A DNA stretch of 64,000 nt from Piscicola geometra (GCA_943735955.1 OX030964.1:3458099-3522098); one strand, 5' to 3'. Positions 44,905 to 59,529 are shown, numbered from the stretch's first letter. Notes: generated by a model not told the origin, from the sequence alone. Translations and numbers: made by a program.

Positions 44905-44985
44905 CTACAACAACAACAACAACAACTACAACAACAACAACAAAAACTACAACAACAGCAACAGCAACAACAACTCGAAAGCAGC
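44735..44985. repeat. CAA/CAG trinucleotide tract
   Basis: About 80 CAA units with CAG, CCA and CTA interruptions. It could encode polyglutamine in one frame, but there is no flanking coding sequence. Confidence 0.92.
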
Positions 44986-45064
44986 AACAGCTACACCAGA
45001 TGAAGCATGCAGCCATAATTCACGCTCCAACGGATTCCCGATGCAGACATCATGTCGCGAGGGA

Positions 45065-45690
45065 TGCCGAGGTGGTGGTGCTGATGATGATGCTGAAGGG
45101 ACAATGATGATGTTGAGGGGGTGATGGTGCTGATGATGATTCTGAGGGGACAATGATGATGATGAGGGGGTGATGGTGGTGATGATGATGATGAAGGAGC
45201 AATGATGATGATGAGGGGGTGATGGTGGTGATGATGATGATGAAGGAGCAATGATGATGATGAGGGGGTGATGGTGGTGATGATGATGATGAAGGAGCAA
45301 TGATGATGATGAGGGGGTGATGGTGGTGATGATGATGATGAAGGAGCAATGATGATGATGAGGGGGTGATGGTGGTGATGATGATGATGAAGAGGTGATG
45401 ATGATGATGAAGGGGCAAGGATGATGATGATGATGAAGGGGCAAGGATGATGATGAGGGGGTGATGATGATGATGATGATGATTAATATAGTTCTGAGAT
45501 GGAAGTGGTGATGAGGATGTTGAGGGGGTGGGTAATTACAATGGTGATGCTTAGGGGGTGGTGATGATGATGATGAGATGTTGGTGAAGATGATGGTGAA
45601 GTGGTAGTAGTGATGATGGTGAGATGGATAGTGATGAAGTGGTAGTAGTGATGATGATGATGATGAATAGTAATGATGATGAAGAAACAA
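45065..45690. repeat. 49-bp minisatellite built from GATGATGAT
   Basis: Five nearly identical units marked by gagggggtgatggtggtg at about 45164, 45213, 45262, 45311 and 45360, flanked by looser GAT repeats. All long frames are artefacts of the repeat. Confidence 0.9.
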
Positions 45691-46194
45691 AGTTGGATAG
45701 TGAAGATGATGATAATGATTGATAATGATTGAAACGATGAAAAAACTAAAGTTAAAAATCAAGCGTAAGGAGTAATGAAAGTAGAAATAGGATTTTTAGA
45801 TGGGAAAAAATGGCAGCTAATCGAAAAAACACTTATTCACTCAATAAAAAACTAATTTCAAAACTTAAGTTCAAAAAAAAAATTTAATCGTTCTTAAACA
45901 TGAGAGGAAGATAAGGTGAGGCATAAAGACACCTAAGAATACCATTGGGGGTACATGAATGAAAGATGATGAAAAAGAAGATAAAAAGCAAAAAGATGGG
46001 CAAGAGGAGAAAAAGGAAGAAGTAGATTATGATAATGATTTATTAGGCTTAGTCACGAACTCTTTTATTTGATTATTTTTCTCTACTTTCTGTCTATCCT
46101 TGGTTGTTTAGTGGCATGTTTTGAACACATTACAACATATTACTTTGGGAATTTAGGTATATTTTCTATGTGTTTTTTAAAAGCACATTTGAAA

Positions 46195-46215
46195 ACACAT
46201 TTGCACACACACAAA

Positions 46216-46251
<36 letters not shown>

Positions 46252-46510
46252 ATACACAAACCACACATACCCACACATACATACACGCACAAACAAATAC
46301 CAATCGATCCCTTTCCAGTGTGAAAAAGTGCAATTAAAGGCTCATCACTCTTACTACAATCATTATCATCATCATCATCCTCATCATCATCATCATCCTC
46401 ATCATCATCATCATCACCATCATCATCCTCATCGCCATAATCATCATCATCCTCATCGTCATCATCATCATCATCATCATCCTCATCATCATCATCGTCA
46501 TCATCGTTTA
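46195..46510. repeat. CA tract followed by CAT tract
   Basis: A short CACACA run near 46,200-46,290, then imperfect (CAT)n at 46,360-46,508. Confidence 0.85.
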
Positions 46511-46929
46511 AGGGAGAGCCTTTCCTTCCTTGAGAAGTCTTTAACAGCATCAGATTACTCGTTCAAATATCTCCGTGATAGTTTTTTTATTTTCAAAATT
46601 GAAATCCACTTGTGTTTTGAGTTGTAACCGATGAAAATTAAATGGAAAACAAAACACAAAAATGCGCATTAAAAACAATTCCAGCAGCACGCATACCGTC
46701 CACACTTTGAGGTAAAACTAAAGAAAACACAACAACACATTGACAGAGGTTCATGCAAACAAACAAAAAGATACACATAAAATCGCACATAGAAAGACAC
46801 ATAGAAGCACACATAGAAGCACACATGCAAACACACAAACTCGTAGGTTCCGGCATAGGCATTATGATTCAAATGAAGGAACAACAACATCAATAAGTCT
46901 GCATCCCCCTCATAACTTCGCATGTGTGT

Positions 46930-47002
46930 TTCTGAGTGTGTGTGTGTGTGTGTATGTGTTTATGTGTATGTGACACACACACATACAGAAACCAGCACAC
47001 AC

Positions 47003-47041
<39 letters not shown>

Positions 47042-47182
47042 CATAATCATATCAGTACAGTGGGTTGTTTGATATTCGATTAAAAAGAGAAAAATTGTTT
47101 GCCAGAGGTTTCTAGGTGAGATTGCTCTTGATCGTTATCATGAGCACTGTCATCACTTTCGTCATCATCATCATTTCCAACC

Positions 47183-47213
<31 letters not shown>

Positions 47214-47225
47214 TATCATCATTTA
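46930..47225. repeat. TG, CA and CAT microsatellites
   Basis: Short (TG)n at 46,930-46,970 facing (CA)n at 46,973-47,045, able to pair as an inverted repeat, then (CAT)n at about 47,160-47,222. Confidence 0.8.
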
Positions 47226-47834
47226 TATGGTACTTTTCAGCGTTTTGTGAACAGGCTGGAGCACCAGAACAGCTTTTCCAGGCATTCATTCATTCATTCA
47301 TTTACTCATTCATTCATTCATTATTTCTTCATTTTTTTAGTTCAAAGTGGATGGTAGAAAGAACGGATTGAAGAGATGGATGGATGGAAGGCTGAATAAA
47401 TGGATTGATGGATGGATGGATAATTAAATAAAAAAATGATTTTTAAAAAGTGTTAAATATGGATAAATGGGTGTAGAGGCATAAAAGATTATTAAGGGTG
47501 AGATTGAAACTCATGGGATGGCGAGGGTAGAAAATGGAAGTTGATATCGAAAATTATTCATTAAAAAAGAAATAAGCGCGCGAAATATGGATCGCTTTGA
47601 AGGCCGTAGCAAAATAATATTTTAATATCGGCAGTAAAAGGAAAAAAAAACTCAAAAGAAAAACTGAAATATGTGGAAAATGAAAACTTTGGACGGGTGG
47701 AAGGAAGGAGAGAAGGAACTGGAGAGAAGGAACTGGATGGAAGTGTGGAAGAAAGAGTAAAATGGTTGGGAAAATGATGGTGAATTGTGATGGAACGAAA
47801 TCAGAAGAGTTAAGTAAAAAATAAATAAATAAAT

Positions 47835-47955
47835 TGAAAGTGAGAAGAGGGTGGAATAAGAGAGAGAAGGTGGAATAAGAGAGAGAGGGTGGAATAAGAG
47901 AAAGAGAGGGTGGAATAAGAGAGAGAGGGTGGAATAAGAGAGAGGGGGAAAAGAT
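47835..47955. repeat. Roughly 18-bp repeat gagagagggtggaataa
   Basis: Five to six tandem copies with small length changes; no gene around it. Confidence 0.85.
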
Positions 47956-47999
47956 GAAAGATCATAAATATCTAGCTGGGCGGTTCCGTTCTTTAGAAT

Positions 48000-48130
48000 T
48001 TCCTCGTCCAATCAGCTTCGAGAGGGAGAATGATGTCACCAATCAATAGTTGGCTCCTCCTCCATTCCATGAGTGACAGGTTTCATTGAAAAGACCAGAA
48101 TTTTGTCGTGCTCAATTTGTCTCGCCACGC
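48000..48130. promoter_or_regulatory. Candidate regulatory patch with two CCAAT boxes
   Basis: A GC-balanced, non-repetitive patch about 3 kb upstream of the Sox gene, with gtccaatcag at 48007 and caccaatcaa at 48037. Regulatory function is inferred only from composition and motifs. Confidence 0.25.
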
Positions 48131-49639
48131 GTATATTCCATATTTTGTCCTGCTTGCTTTCCAATCCATCTTCTACTTTCTTATTTTTCATATATTATTT
48201 TTCATATTTATGTTTTTTAGTGTTTGTGTTTTTGAGTTAGGCTATAATTTTTAATTTCAAGTTTTAAAATAAATATTTATATCATTATATTAAAAAAACC
48301 AAGTCAATTTGTGATATTTCGACGGCATTTAAGAAGATTTCCAGCATAAAAAACTGTCATTTCAATATTGCCTTGGCCATATAATCATTTGAAATATTTT
48401 TTTCCCAAAATGAAATAACGCAATTCTCAACTGATCATTAAATATATTCAATGGCTATCAATAAAACAACTTTTTAAATAAAAACTCTAACTTTTCGATG
48501 TTAAAAAGTTTTTTTTAGGCTGAATGAGATTTTAATGGTACGAGTAACCTTTCATGCCAACAAGATCCTAATTTGGCTTATAAAAATACAAAGTCTCAAC
48601 TTTTTTTATTAAAAAAATATTTTTTTATCTAATTTAAGAATTAAATGTTTCATTAAAATCTGTTAAAACCTTTTCAAGAGCAAAATCTTTTTTATATTAA
48701 TGCAATTTTAATGATTAAATGTATTTGAAAAAAATTACAACGAAAATGGATAACTGAAACTATCTGAATAGAATCAAGTAACATAGAAATCAGGCCAATG
48801 TAACAACACTTTGACTACTAAGACAACAACAACATAACAGTGTCAGCCACAACACTACCACTATCCCCAACACCACCAACAGCAACAACACCAAAAACAA
48901 CACCACCAAAAACCAACAACACTAGCAACAGCATCAACAACAGCATCAAGCCAAGCTGCAGAGAAAGCTTCTGTTTGTTTATGGACGGTTCATTTGAAAT
49001 TAATTCAGATCAAGAGATTTGTGTCAAGCCTTCTCACCTGCCTACGTAAGCACACATACACACGCACACATAGGCACATATACATACTCATACAAACACA
49101 TACACACACACAAAAACAGGATACACATAAACACAGATACATATGAACACAGACATACATAAATACATTCACAAACACACAAAAAACACATGAACCCACC
49201 TAAACACATTCCAAAACACATTCACAAACATGCACGAATACAAAAGGATACACATACACGAATACCCCAAAAAAACAATTTACGAAAAAATAAAGATTAT
49301 CAAAAAAATATAATTTAAGCCTATATAAAAAAGTGGTTTGACTAAAAACTTCAACATCGCAATGAGGCCATAATGCTTCAGTGACCTGGTTTAAATTTTG
49401 TCTAAAAATAATTTTCCTGATAGGTGTGGAGATGATAAAGGAGAAAACGACGATGAGTGGTGGGGATGCTATTGAAGAATTATTATTATTAATTATATTA
49501 TAATTGGGATAATTATTTTTATTAGTTGTTTAGATGATTGTTATTTATTTTATTGATTATTATTATTTATTATTCTTATTCTTCTTTACGATGGTGTCAC
49601 GAAACTAATTGATCGTACTTTCATTCGGATACAATGTTA

Positions 49640-49885
49640 TTGATTACTGGTTAATCATCATCATACCCACCACCATTATCATCATTATCATCATCATTGT
49701 TAACATAATCATTAACTCATCATCTTCATTATCATCATCATCATAATCATCATCATCATCATCATCATCATCATTATCATCATTATCATCATCATCATCA
49801 TCATCATCATCATTCTCATCATCATCTTCAATTTCATCATCATCATTATCATCTCATCACCACCATCAACTCATCATCATTTACA
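49640..49885. repeat. CAT trinucleotide tract upstream of Sox
   Basis: About 70 imperfect CAT units roughly 1.1-1.4 kb upstream of the SoxB1 start codon. Confidence 0.9.
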
Positions 49886-50099
49886 CCATACAATTAATTT
49901 TCATTTTCTAGTCCTTACTTTTGTCTGGATGGGTCTTTTTCAAATCTTCTAATTGTTTCTAATTTATTGATTTTGTTTTTTCATTTTCGATTGTTTATGT
50001 GTTTGTGTGTGTACTTTTTTTATATTTGTGTGTATTTTCGTTTGTGTGTTTAGTTTCGGATTTTGTGTATGTATACATATATATTGAAGATTTGGCAGG

Positions 50100-50108
50100 G
50101 TGTATAAA
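50100..50108 (+). promoter_or_regulatory. TATA-like element upstream of Sox
   Basis: The sequence gtgtataaaagagg about 890 bp before the Sox ATG fits a TATA box. Another candidate, gtgatataaaacg, lies near 50,440. Neither is confirmed; a leader of 0.5-0.9 kb would follow. Confidence 0.25.
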
Positions 50109-50995
50109 AGAGGTATCATGAAGTTCATCAGAAATAATGGATGGATGAACTCACTGCTGATTTATAAAAATACTTTATATACAAATACTTTATATTCTGA
50201 TACTTTATCAGCTTTGTCTGCTTGGGAATGTTACCGGAGAATTGTTCGCAAATTCGAAGAAAGTAATTTCAACCAAGCGAGATATATTTTTAAGAAATAA
50301 AACTGTTATTTTTAAAATATCACATTTTGTTTCAAAATAAAAAAATTTAATAAAAATAATTATTTGATGAAAGTAAAAAGCTAAAGAAGGCTTGTGAGGT
50401 TTTCGCTGTGAAGTTGTGTCGTGCATAAAAGCGATGCAGTGATATAAAACGTTTTGAGAGACGGAGAAAAATCGATCTAAAAGTTTTATTGGAGTGACTG
50501 TTTTAATGCTGCTTAAATAGATTAAAAACTAGTGAAAGGGTATTTGGTTGGAGTTGTGCCTGTGAAAGTGAAAATATTTCCATGATTTATTTAATGTTAA
50601 AATAAAGTTAAGAAATACTTTAAGTATCTTCTAAGTTGAAAGTACCTTTTTATAAGTTAAAAATTAATCAAAAAATTTTTATTTATAGAATTTTTAGTTT
50701 TTAAATGTCCTTAAAACTCTCTTCTCGATTGGATAAAGGAGAAAATAAACTTGACAAGTTATTACGGCATATTAAATTATTTTTTAGCATTTCAAGATAT
50801 CTAAAAAAATAGCATTTAAATAATTTTAAAGTTAAAAATTCATTTTAAAAAGATTTAGGCTAGGTTTGAAGTCGTTTTTTTCAACGAATGGGTATCAGAT
50901 TTTTAACCTCAAAACCTCATTCAATCTGACGACTTAAACTTTGAAAATCAAATTAATAAATTTAGATTTTTGTTGTTTCAACTTGTTTGGCAACA

Positions 50996-52613
50996 ATGGT
51001 TTTAGTTGAGCAACAACAGCACGCAGCAAAGGCGATGGTTGCAACAACAACAACCTCAACAACTTTTGCATCAACTAAAACAACACTCGGAGGCTTTTCA
51101 AACATTTTGACTAGTTCTAAGAACGTTCAAGAAATGTCTAAAGCAAAAATTGACAACACACTAAATGTTGCCAACATCCACAACACAACAACCAACAAAA
51201 GCAACAACAACAACAACAACAATAGTAATAACAGCAACAATACTTTAAACAACGACATTAACAACAGTATGAACACCAACAACAACCCAAGATATTCACA
51301 GTTATTGGGTAATAAATCTAAGTTTCCGACTTCGAACAACTGCAAAGTAGAAATTAACAATAACATCCACAACTACAACAACGTTTACAACAACAACAGC
51401 AACAACAACTACAACACTTCCTACCTTTCATCCAACTACCTTCCACAGACTAAAACGAATCTCTACCATTACAACGACAACATGACTTTATCCAGTCTCA
51501 ACAAACTAAACAACACCACCAACAACAACACCATCAACAACAACAACACAAAAACTAGTTCAAACTCTGTAACATTGTCTTCCAGCACACAAAAAACAAC
51601 AACCAACAAAAGCTTTGTGACAGCCAAATCGACTTACAACCGTCAGCAACAACATCAACAACAACACGCATCCAAACAATCTCAACGAACCAACACTTCA
51701 AACACTTCAACAACAACAACCACAAACACCAACACCAACCAACAAAACAGCAACAACTACAGCAACAACAACAACTCGAAACAAAAACAATCTTCTTACT
51801 CGGATGACAGGGTCAAACGCCCGATGAATGCATTCATGGTTTGGTCGAGAGGCCAGCGGAGGAAGATGGCTCAAGACAACCCAAAAATGCACAATTCTGA
51901 AATCTCCAAGCGGTTGGGAGCCGAGTGGAAGCTGCTCACCGAAGTCGACAAGCGTCCGTTCATAGACGAAGCGAAACGACTGCGCGCCATTCACCTCAAG
52001 GAGCATCCCGACTACAAATATCGACCGCGTCGCAAGACTAAGACCCTACTGAAGAAAGATAAATACTCTCTCACCGGCCTCGCAGCCTATGCCGCCGCTG
52101 CATCGTCATCTGCAGCCCCGTCCAGTCACCACCACCATCAGCACCCGCTCCGTCACCACAGAGACACCTACAACTACCTCCCCTCATCCACATACCTCTT
52201 CAATGTTTCAATGAACGCGCAACAGCAACAGCAACAATCTTTCTTCAATTCGAGTCGTTTCCAGCAACACTACTACGACCCGGAATACATCAGTAGCAAC
52301 TACAACCACACCAACCTCCCGCAAACTCAGCTGCAGTTCCAGGCGCCCCTTCAGTGCTCTCCCATGTCCTCATCCTCCTCCCAATCAGTAAGACCCCTCC
52401 CTTACCCTCTGGAAAACGGAGTTGACGACTGTAACAACACCAACAATTCCATCAACAACAGTAACAATAGCAGCAACAACAACAACACTCAGGCTTTTGG
52501 CAACAACTACTACTCTACATACCCCAAACAATTACCTTTCTCAAACCCTTTTTTTCCTTATAACGACTCTGATGAAATGACCAGCTACCAAAACGATGAA
52601 CCATCCGACAACT

Positions 52614-52644
<31 letters not shown>

Positions 52645-53662
52645 TTTTCTGAAGCAGTTTACCTACTTCCACAACTCCTTCACCAACCCTTCCCTCCTTT
52701 CCGCCCCTCTCCTACCCAGCCATTCTAATCGCTCATCTCCATCTTCCTCTTCTTCTTCCTCTTCCCGTTCAGAGAACTCAAAAGACGATGATAAAGAAAG
52801 CAACAACAACAACAACACAACATCAAACGCCAACAACAACCACAACAACAACAACAACAACAACAACAACATCACGGATAACAATCACAGTAGAGACGTT
52901 TGCACAACAAAAAACAACAACAATATAACAACTCCGAATGTTCTTTCCAGCATTCTCAAACACCAGCACAACAGCAACAGCGAACTCAACGGCGTTCCCT
53001 CCTTCCACTTCCAAAACGACCTTTACAACAAACTCTACATGAACTCTTACAACAACAACAACAACAACAACAACAACATAAACAACAACAGCAACAGCAA
53101 CAGCAACAATACCACAAACAACAAAACAACTAATTTATTCAACACACATAATGATAATACTTCAACCACTAACAACAACAACAACAACAACACCAGCAAC
53201 AACAACAACAGCAATAGAAACAGTAACCTGAATAAAGTTTTAGTCACAGACAACTACAACCAGCACTCAGACAGCAAAGAAAAGACAGAAGACGAACTGA
53301 AAGACTTCAAAACGCCACCACAAAACGATTTCGACGGCGCTTCCCCCACCACCTTCACTTCCTCAGCTTCTGACGCTCTGGCCACAGCCACAGCCACTCC
53401 CACCTCTTCTTTCTTCTCAGCCTACCCACCAAACACCTTCCCCACAATCGACCCTTTCTATTTCAACCCACCTTCACAACTACCCTCTCCGCATCCTTCG
53501 TATCCCCACTCCAAATTCTCTGAGCCCTATAACCCGACCTATTTTTTTGGCCACCCCCCTTATCCCTTCTCCTCCCACCCACCTTCGTTTTCTTACCAAA
53601 TATCGCAGGATAAACTCTTCTCGCACAACAACTCGACCATTCCTCTCTCGCACATCGGATGA
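50996..53662 (+). CDS. SoxB1: SoxB1-type HMG-box transcription factor (Sox1/2/3 group)
   Basis: Nuclear DNA-binding factor; SoxB1 proteins maintain neural progenitor fate. A single 888-codon exon. The HMG box (about residues 272-345) starts [19 protein letters not shown], continues [18 protein letters not shown] and [12 protein letters not shown], and ends [15 protein letters not shown], directly followed by [11 protein letters not shown], the group-B extension. This match is almost residue for residue with Sox2, so the class is firm. Outside the box the protein is low complexity: long Asn runs, Thr/Ser runs before the box, a Ser run near residues 585-595 and a Pro/Ser/Tyr-rich C-terminus. 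It is nearly three times the length of vertebrate Sox2 (317). The start is the ATG at 50996; the frame is open for only three more codons that begin with TTG upstream. It is the only plus-strand gene here and is isolated by more than 10 kb on each side, typical of a developmental regulator. Confidence 0.96.
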
Positions 53663-54699
53663 CATCACTGCCACTAGAGGGCGTTAAAGGGTGATTAATA
53701 ATTAATTTACTTTTAAGTGTTTGTTAGTTGTTTAATTAATTTTAAATGTTTGTTAATTATTAAATCAATTTGAAAGGTTTAAAAAAATTAATTAATGAGG
53801 TTAAAGAATCTATTCAGACTTTGTGACTATTCCGTTGTGCTTGGAGCATACAAACAAACAAGTATTTTCAACATTTCTTCATAAAAATAGATTTTTGTTG
53901 CTTTTTCAAATGATAATTTTTATTTAAAAGTAACTAAACTAAGTTATCTATATTTAATAAAATAGATTTTTGTTGGTGTTTAATAATAACTTGCATATAA
54001 AAGCAACTAATACAATTAATCTATTTAGTGTACACCTCTAATGAAACAGTGTGCTGGAAGTCGATGGGGATGAGTGGTGTATTGACGTGTGAGTAATGCA
54101 CGAATGTAATGGAAATCGTCGCACAACTATCATTTCATTAGTCTGACAGCGTTGCTTGCTCTTGACATGAGAAAATGTAGGGATGACTTATTCCAATTAT
54201 TATTGGACCCGAAATTTGGCGTTAAAGTATTAATATATTAAGTTCTTTTATTGAATTAAACGGGTTGATGTTACAATTTGTAATTTTAAGATTTATTCTT
54301 ATTATTTTAAGATAAAGCCTAATATATAATATTCATTTTGAAGAGTAAATGATCGAAGATACAAACCACTTTGTTTTGTGTGCAGAAATTATGACAATTA
54401 TTTCTTTCAGTATTGCGACTAGAATTTGAAATTATTCCATTACAATTACAATGACCACAAGCACCATCGAAATTACCACTTAACTTCTCATCAGTTTATA
54501 CTTAATTTCTTCCTCTATTTTTAAATATTCAAAATTTTATCACATTTTTACTCCATCATTTCATCTTTCTCTTCTATCTCTAGCCTCTCCCTCTCCCTCT
54601 ACCCTCTCCCATTCCCCCTTTTGGGCGTTACACAACTGCTGTTTCGTCAGTGAACATTTCTACGTGTACATTTACTTGTCGTTAAGGTAACCAAGTAAT

Positions 54700-54790
54700 G
54701 ATTTAGTATTCACTGAAGCGCTATACAATCTATCATTCTTAGTATTATTATTATTATTGTTGTAATTATTATAAAATTATTGATTATTAT
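54700..54790 (+). mobile_element. Possible SINE tail copy
   Basis: Contains gaagcgctatacaatc followed by a TTA/ATT-rich tail, the motif shared with the LINE 3' end. The body is not recognisable. Confidence 0.35.
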
Positions 54791-54869
54791 TATTTTGTTT
54801 TTATTCTTATTTTTATTATAGACTTATGTTAGTATGTTTTACATTTTTTCAGTATTGCTTCTTATTCAT

Positions 54870-55015
54870 CATTACTCCATAATCATCATCATTACTCCAT
54901 AATCATCATCATTACTCCATAATCATCATCATTACTCCATAATCATCATCATTACTTTCTACAACATTTCACTATTTGATCATCATCATTGTCATCATTG
55001 TCATCATCGTCATCC

Positions 55016-55082
<67 letters not shown>

Positions 55083-55150
55083 TATCATCATCTTCATCAT
55101 CATCATCATCATCATCTTCATCATCATCATCATCCTTATCATCATTTCTT
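54870..55150. repeat. 20-bp repeat followed by CAT tract
   Basis: Four copies of cataatcatcatcattactc (54,880-54,955), then a long (CAT)n at 54,978-55,145. Confidence 0.92.
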
Positions 55151-56115
55151 TAAAATCATCCTCATTCCTCAAAAACCATCGTCATCACTTCAACATTCCG
55201 CTCCACGATCAACGCTCCCTATGAGTCGTGTTACTGTTGTAATATCTGTTTTACATTCAATTTAGTTCTTAAAAAAACGAAAAAGTTTTTTCAAAAATTA
55301 TTTTATAGAAACACCTCTTCTACAGCTGGAACAACCCTACAAACTATTTACTACCTATAATAATTTCTTGACTATAATAAAAATTAACTAATTAATTTTC
55401 TTCTTCTTAAAATTTATATGGAATAATTTTGTTTAAACAAATTTTTTTATTGCAAATAATGGCAAGTATAAATGTGGATGTTTGAGTTTATGATTAAGAT
55501 AAAAACAAAGATTTTGCATTTTTCACTAGAGGATAATTTTTAAAAATATTTTTTTTCTAGAAATGAGAAAACAAAATAGAATGCAAAGAACGTAAAAAAT
55601 ATCGATGAATACTACCAAACTTTATAATTTTTATTATTCAAAAAGAATAATAATAATAAATAATTTTTTTAAAATTCTAAAGTATAAATTGAAAGGTTGA
55701 TTTGAATCATCAGAAGTAACATTAATTACTGACGAAATGATCCGGAAGGACGTGTAATGAATTCTGTCGCATTCATGCTCGAATGCATCGGTGTGTGATG
55801 CATTAATGATGAATGAATTCATGGAAAGTAATGGATCGGATGGATAAATGAAAATGAATTAATTAATTAATAAGTAAGCATAGGAAAAATTAATGAAAAT
55901 TTGGTAAAATATTTTAAAGTATTAAATAATGGTATTTAAACATAAAATATTATTTTTTTAAATATTATTAATTAATTAATTAATTAATTTTTACATGATA
56001 GTTTTCACTCATTCATTTACTCTTTCATCCATCCCTTCTATCCATCCTCGTCTAATCTCCTCTATTCAGTCCAATCCTTTCAAGATCTTATTATTTTTAG
56101 GAACTTTTTGAAGCG

Positions 56116-56589
<474 letters not shown>

Positions 56590-56869
56590 ATAAACACACA
56601 CACACAAAAACACGCACACACACACACAAACACACATAAACACACACAAAAACACAAACACACACAAACACACACACAAACACACACACACACACTCACA
56701 CACAAACACACATACACATACAAAAATTAAAAGTAGAAGGAATATGGATTCGAACGAGCTTAACCAACACTTTCCATTTGAAGAACTATAATCATCATCA
56801 CCACCATCTTTACAACCATCATCACCTTGAGCATCATCATCATCATCATCTTCATCGTCACCATCGCCA

Positions 56870-56940
56870 TCATCATAGCGCTTCTGTTGTGTTCCATATC
56901 GCTATATAAATGAATATTATTATTATTATTATTATCATCC
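56870..56940 (+). mobile_element. Possible SINE tail copy with TTA tail
   Basis: Reads atagcgcttctgttgtgttc then atcgctatataaatgaat and (TTA)n, again the shared LINE/SINE 3' motif, followed by CAT repeats. Confidence 0.4.
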
Positions 56941-57089
56941 TCATCATCACCATCATCATCATCCTCATCATCATTATCATCATCACCGTCATCATCGTCA
57001 TCATTATCATCATCACCATCTCCAACATTGCGTGTAAAGGAACGGAAGTAAAAAAGAATGAGAAGAGTTTATGGTTATCGTGTCAAGAG

Positions 57090-57345
57090 AGGAAAGGTGG
57101 TTGTGGTGTGGTAGTGGTGGTGTGGTTGTGGTAGTGGTGGTGTGGTTGTGGTAGTGGTGGTGTGGTTGTGGTGGTGTGGTTGTGGTAGTGGTGGTGTGGT
57201 TGTGGTGGTGGTGGTGTCGTGTCGTAGTGGTGGTGTGGTTGTGGTGTGGTGGTGTGGTTGTGGTGGTGTGTGTGGTAGTGGTGGTGTGGTTGTCGTGTGG
57301 TAGTGGTGGTGTCGTGTGGTTGTGTGGTGTGGTGTAGTGATGTGG
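57090..57345. repeat. GTGGTGTGGTTGTGGTAGTG minisatellite
   Basis: About a dozen variable-length copies of a 20-bp GT-rich unit, non-coding. Confidence 0.88.
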
Positions 57346-58334
57346 AAGTAGGTTGATGTGTGTAATGATATGGTGGCTGTGTAGTGTGGTTATGTGGTGT
57401 GGTGATTAAATGTGGATGTGTGTTGGCTGCAATGGATTCAGCTAAGAAATTAATTTTTAAAACAACAATCGAAAAATAGCAAGTTAACTTACACAGCTAA
57501 TGTCATCACCACAACCTCTAACTCCATCACTACAATCACCCCCACCCCCATCACTACCCTCATCATCCTGCCCATCATCATCATCATCATCACTATCAAA
57601 TTAAATAAGCGTGAGGCCTTAAGAAGTCATTAAGAAGTAATTTGAATAAGGCAACGCTCACAGTGTGGGCTCTTAGCGAGACCATATTAGCTGGAAGAGA
57701 GGGAGAAGGGGGGGGGGGGTTGATGGCCGGAAGAAGAAAAAAATAAATAGAAAAAAGGCGGGAGTAAGAAAACGGAAATGGAAAGAGCGAGGAGCGGAAA
57801 AGGATTTCATTAAATATGTCTTTGGTGGAGGTTAGTTGGGGTGGTGGTGGTGGGAGGGTCGGAAGATATGGTGATATTCAATTTTAAATGATATGTTATA
57901 ATTTTCAACATATTTTTATTTTATTTAAAAATTTTAATATAATAATGTTGAAAAATAAATAATTTAAAAGTTTTGAAATTTAAAATGACGACGAGCAAAA
58001 GAGGATAAGAAGGTTAATTCACTGACGTAATCTACATCAAGTTTAGTTTTTAAATGTAAAAAAGCAAAAAAACAAAAAACAAAAAGAAAAAAAAGAAAAT
58101 TAAAGTCGGAACGTAAATTTAATTAAAAACTAATTTAAAAGATTTAAAGAATCATGAGTTATCATACCTATCGTAAAGTCAAAATTAAATGAATTTTTTT
58201 TCCATCTCCCTTATTATCCACTCATCACTATCATCACCATTTAATCATCATCATCATCATCAACACATTTCATTGCCTTTCCAAGAAATTATTCCGCTTC
58301 TACACTCCTCATTTTATTAAACATTTCAGGGTGT

Positions 58335-58485
58335 ATATATAGGAGGTGTATGTGTTAGTGTATGGTTTGGTGTATGTGTTAGTGTATGGGGTAGAGTATG
58401 GTTTGGTGTATGTGTTAGTGTATGGGGTAGAGTATGGTTTGGTGTATGTGTTAGTGTGTGTGGTAGCATATGGTTTGGTGTTGGG
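58335..58485. repeat. TGTGTTAGTGTATGG-type repeat
   Basis: Three to four copies of a roughly 45-bp unit containing gtatgtgttagtgtatgg and gtagagtatggtttg. Confidence 0.85.
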
Positions 58486-59529
58486 GGATGGATGGGTAAG
58501 TGCTGTTAATAAAAGTAGATTTATGGTGATGATAGTGGATAAATGGGTTGATGAATGATTAGATGGGGGTCAATTTATGGTGATGATGAGGGTAAATCGG
58601 TGGATGATAGTGGGTGTTTGGGGGATATCTGGATAGATGGTAGGGGATGTATGGTGACGACGATGGTGGATGTAAATGTCATTATATGATAAGAGAACTC
58701 TCAAGAGATCGGAGCGATGACACGTGAGAAAGAAGAGAGGAAGGAAGAGAAGAAAAAGAGAAGGGAGAGTGAGTGGGTGGGTGGGTGGGTGAGTTGGTGG
58801 GAAGGTGGGTGAGTGGGTTTATTAGTCCAAAGGGTGGATGGATGAGTGAAAGAACGGATGGTGGAGTGGGTAAGAAGATGGGTGAATGGATAAATAAATG
58901 GATTTGAATTATTTTGACAAATTATAGTTGAAGGTGATTGTCTTCCAATAAATTTGAACCAAACAACAAAATGATGACGAAGACGACGATGATGTTGTAA
59001 ATCTCATATTGTCTTTCTAGCGTCTTGAATGATCTCTCCATCAAGTCATTTAGTAGCATCGGTTCAACATCAATTAATCTTTTCTTTTCTCCTTCTTCTC
59101 TTTTTCCTTTTCTCCTCTTCTTCCTCTTTCTCCTCCTCCTTCTTTTTTTTTTCATTTTCCTCTTCATCCACTCCCTCTCTCCATAATCAAGTGAAATCAG
59201 GAAGATGACAAGGAATCTGACGTTTGTGACAGTCCCATAATGCGCAGTGGTCTCAAGGCGTTCTCGCAAGCAAGCCCCATTAATTTTTTGGAAAGTTTCA
59301 GTAAGTGGTTATGATTGTTGTTGTTGTCAGGTGGTTGTTGTGGTGGTGGGAATGGTTGTTGTTGTGGTGGTGGTAATGGTTGTTGTTGTAGGGGTAATAG
59401 TTGTTTTTGTGGTAGTGGAAATGATTGTTGTGGTGCTCATGAGGTTGGTTGAGTGGTTAGTCTTAATGATATTGATGATGATAATGTTAAAAATTAAGTG
59501 TGTTGCGATGTATCTTTTTTGAATGGTTG

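Noticed and set aside
44698..45762. Poly-Leu/Cys/Val and His/Ser-rich frames
   Set aside because: Translations of CAA and GAT repeats with no adjoining unique coding sequence.
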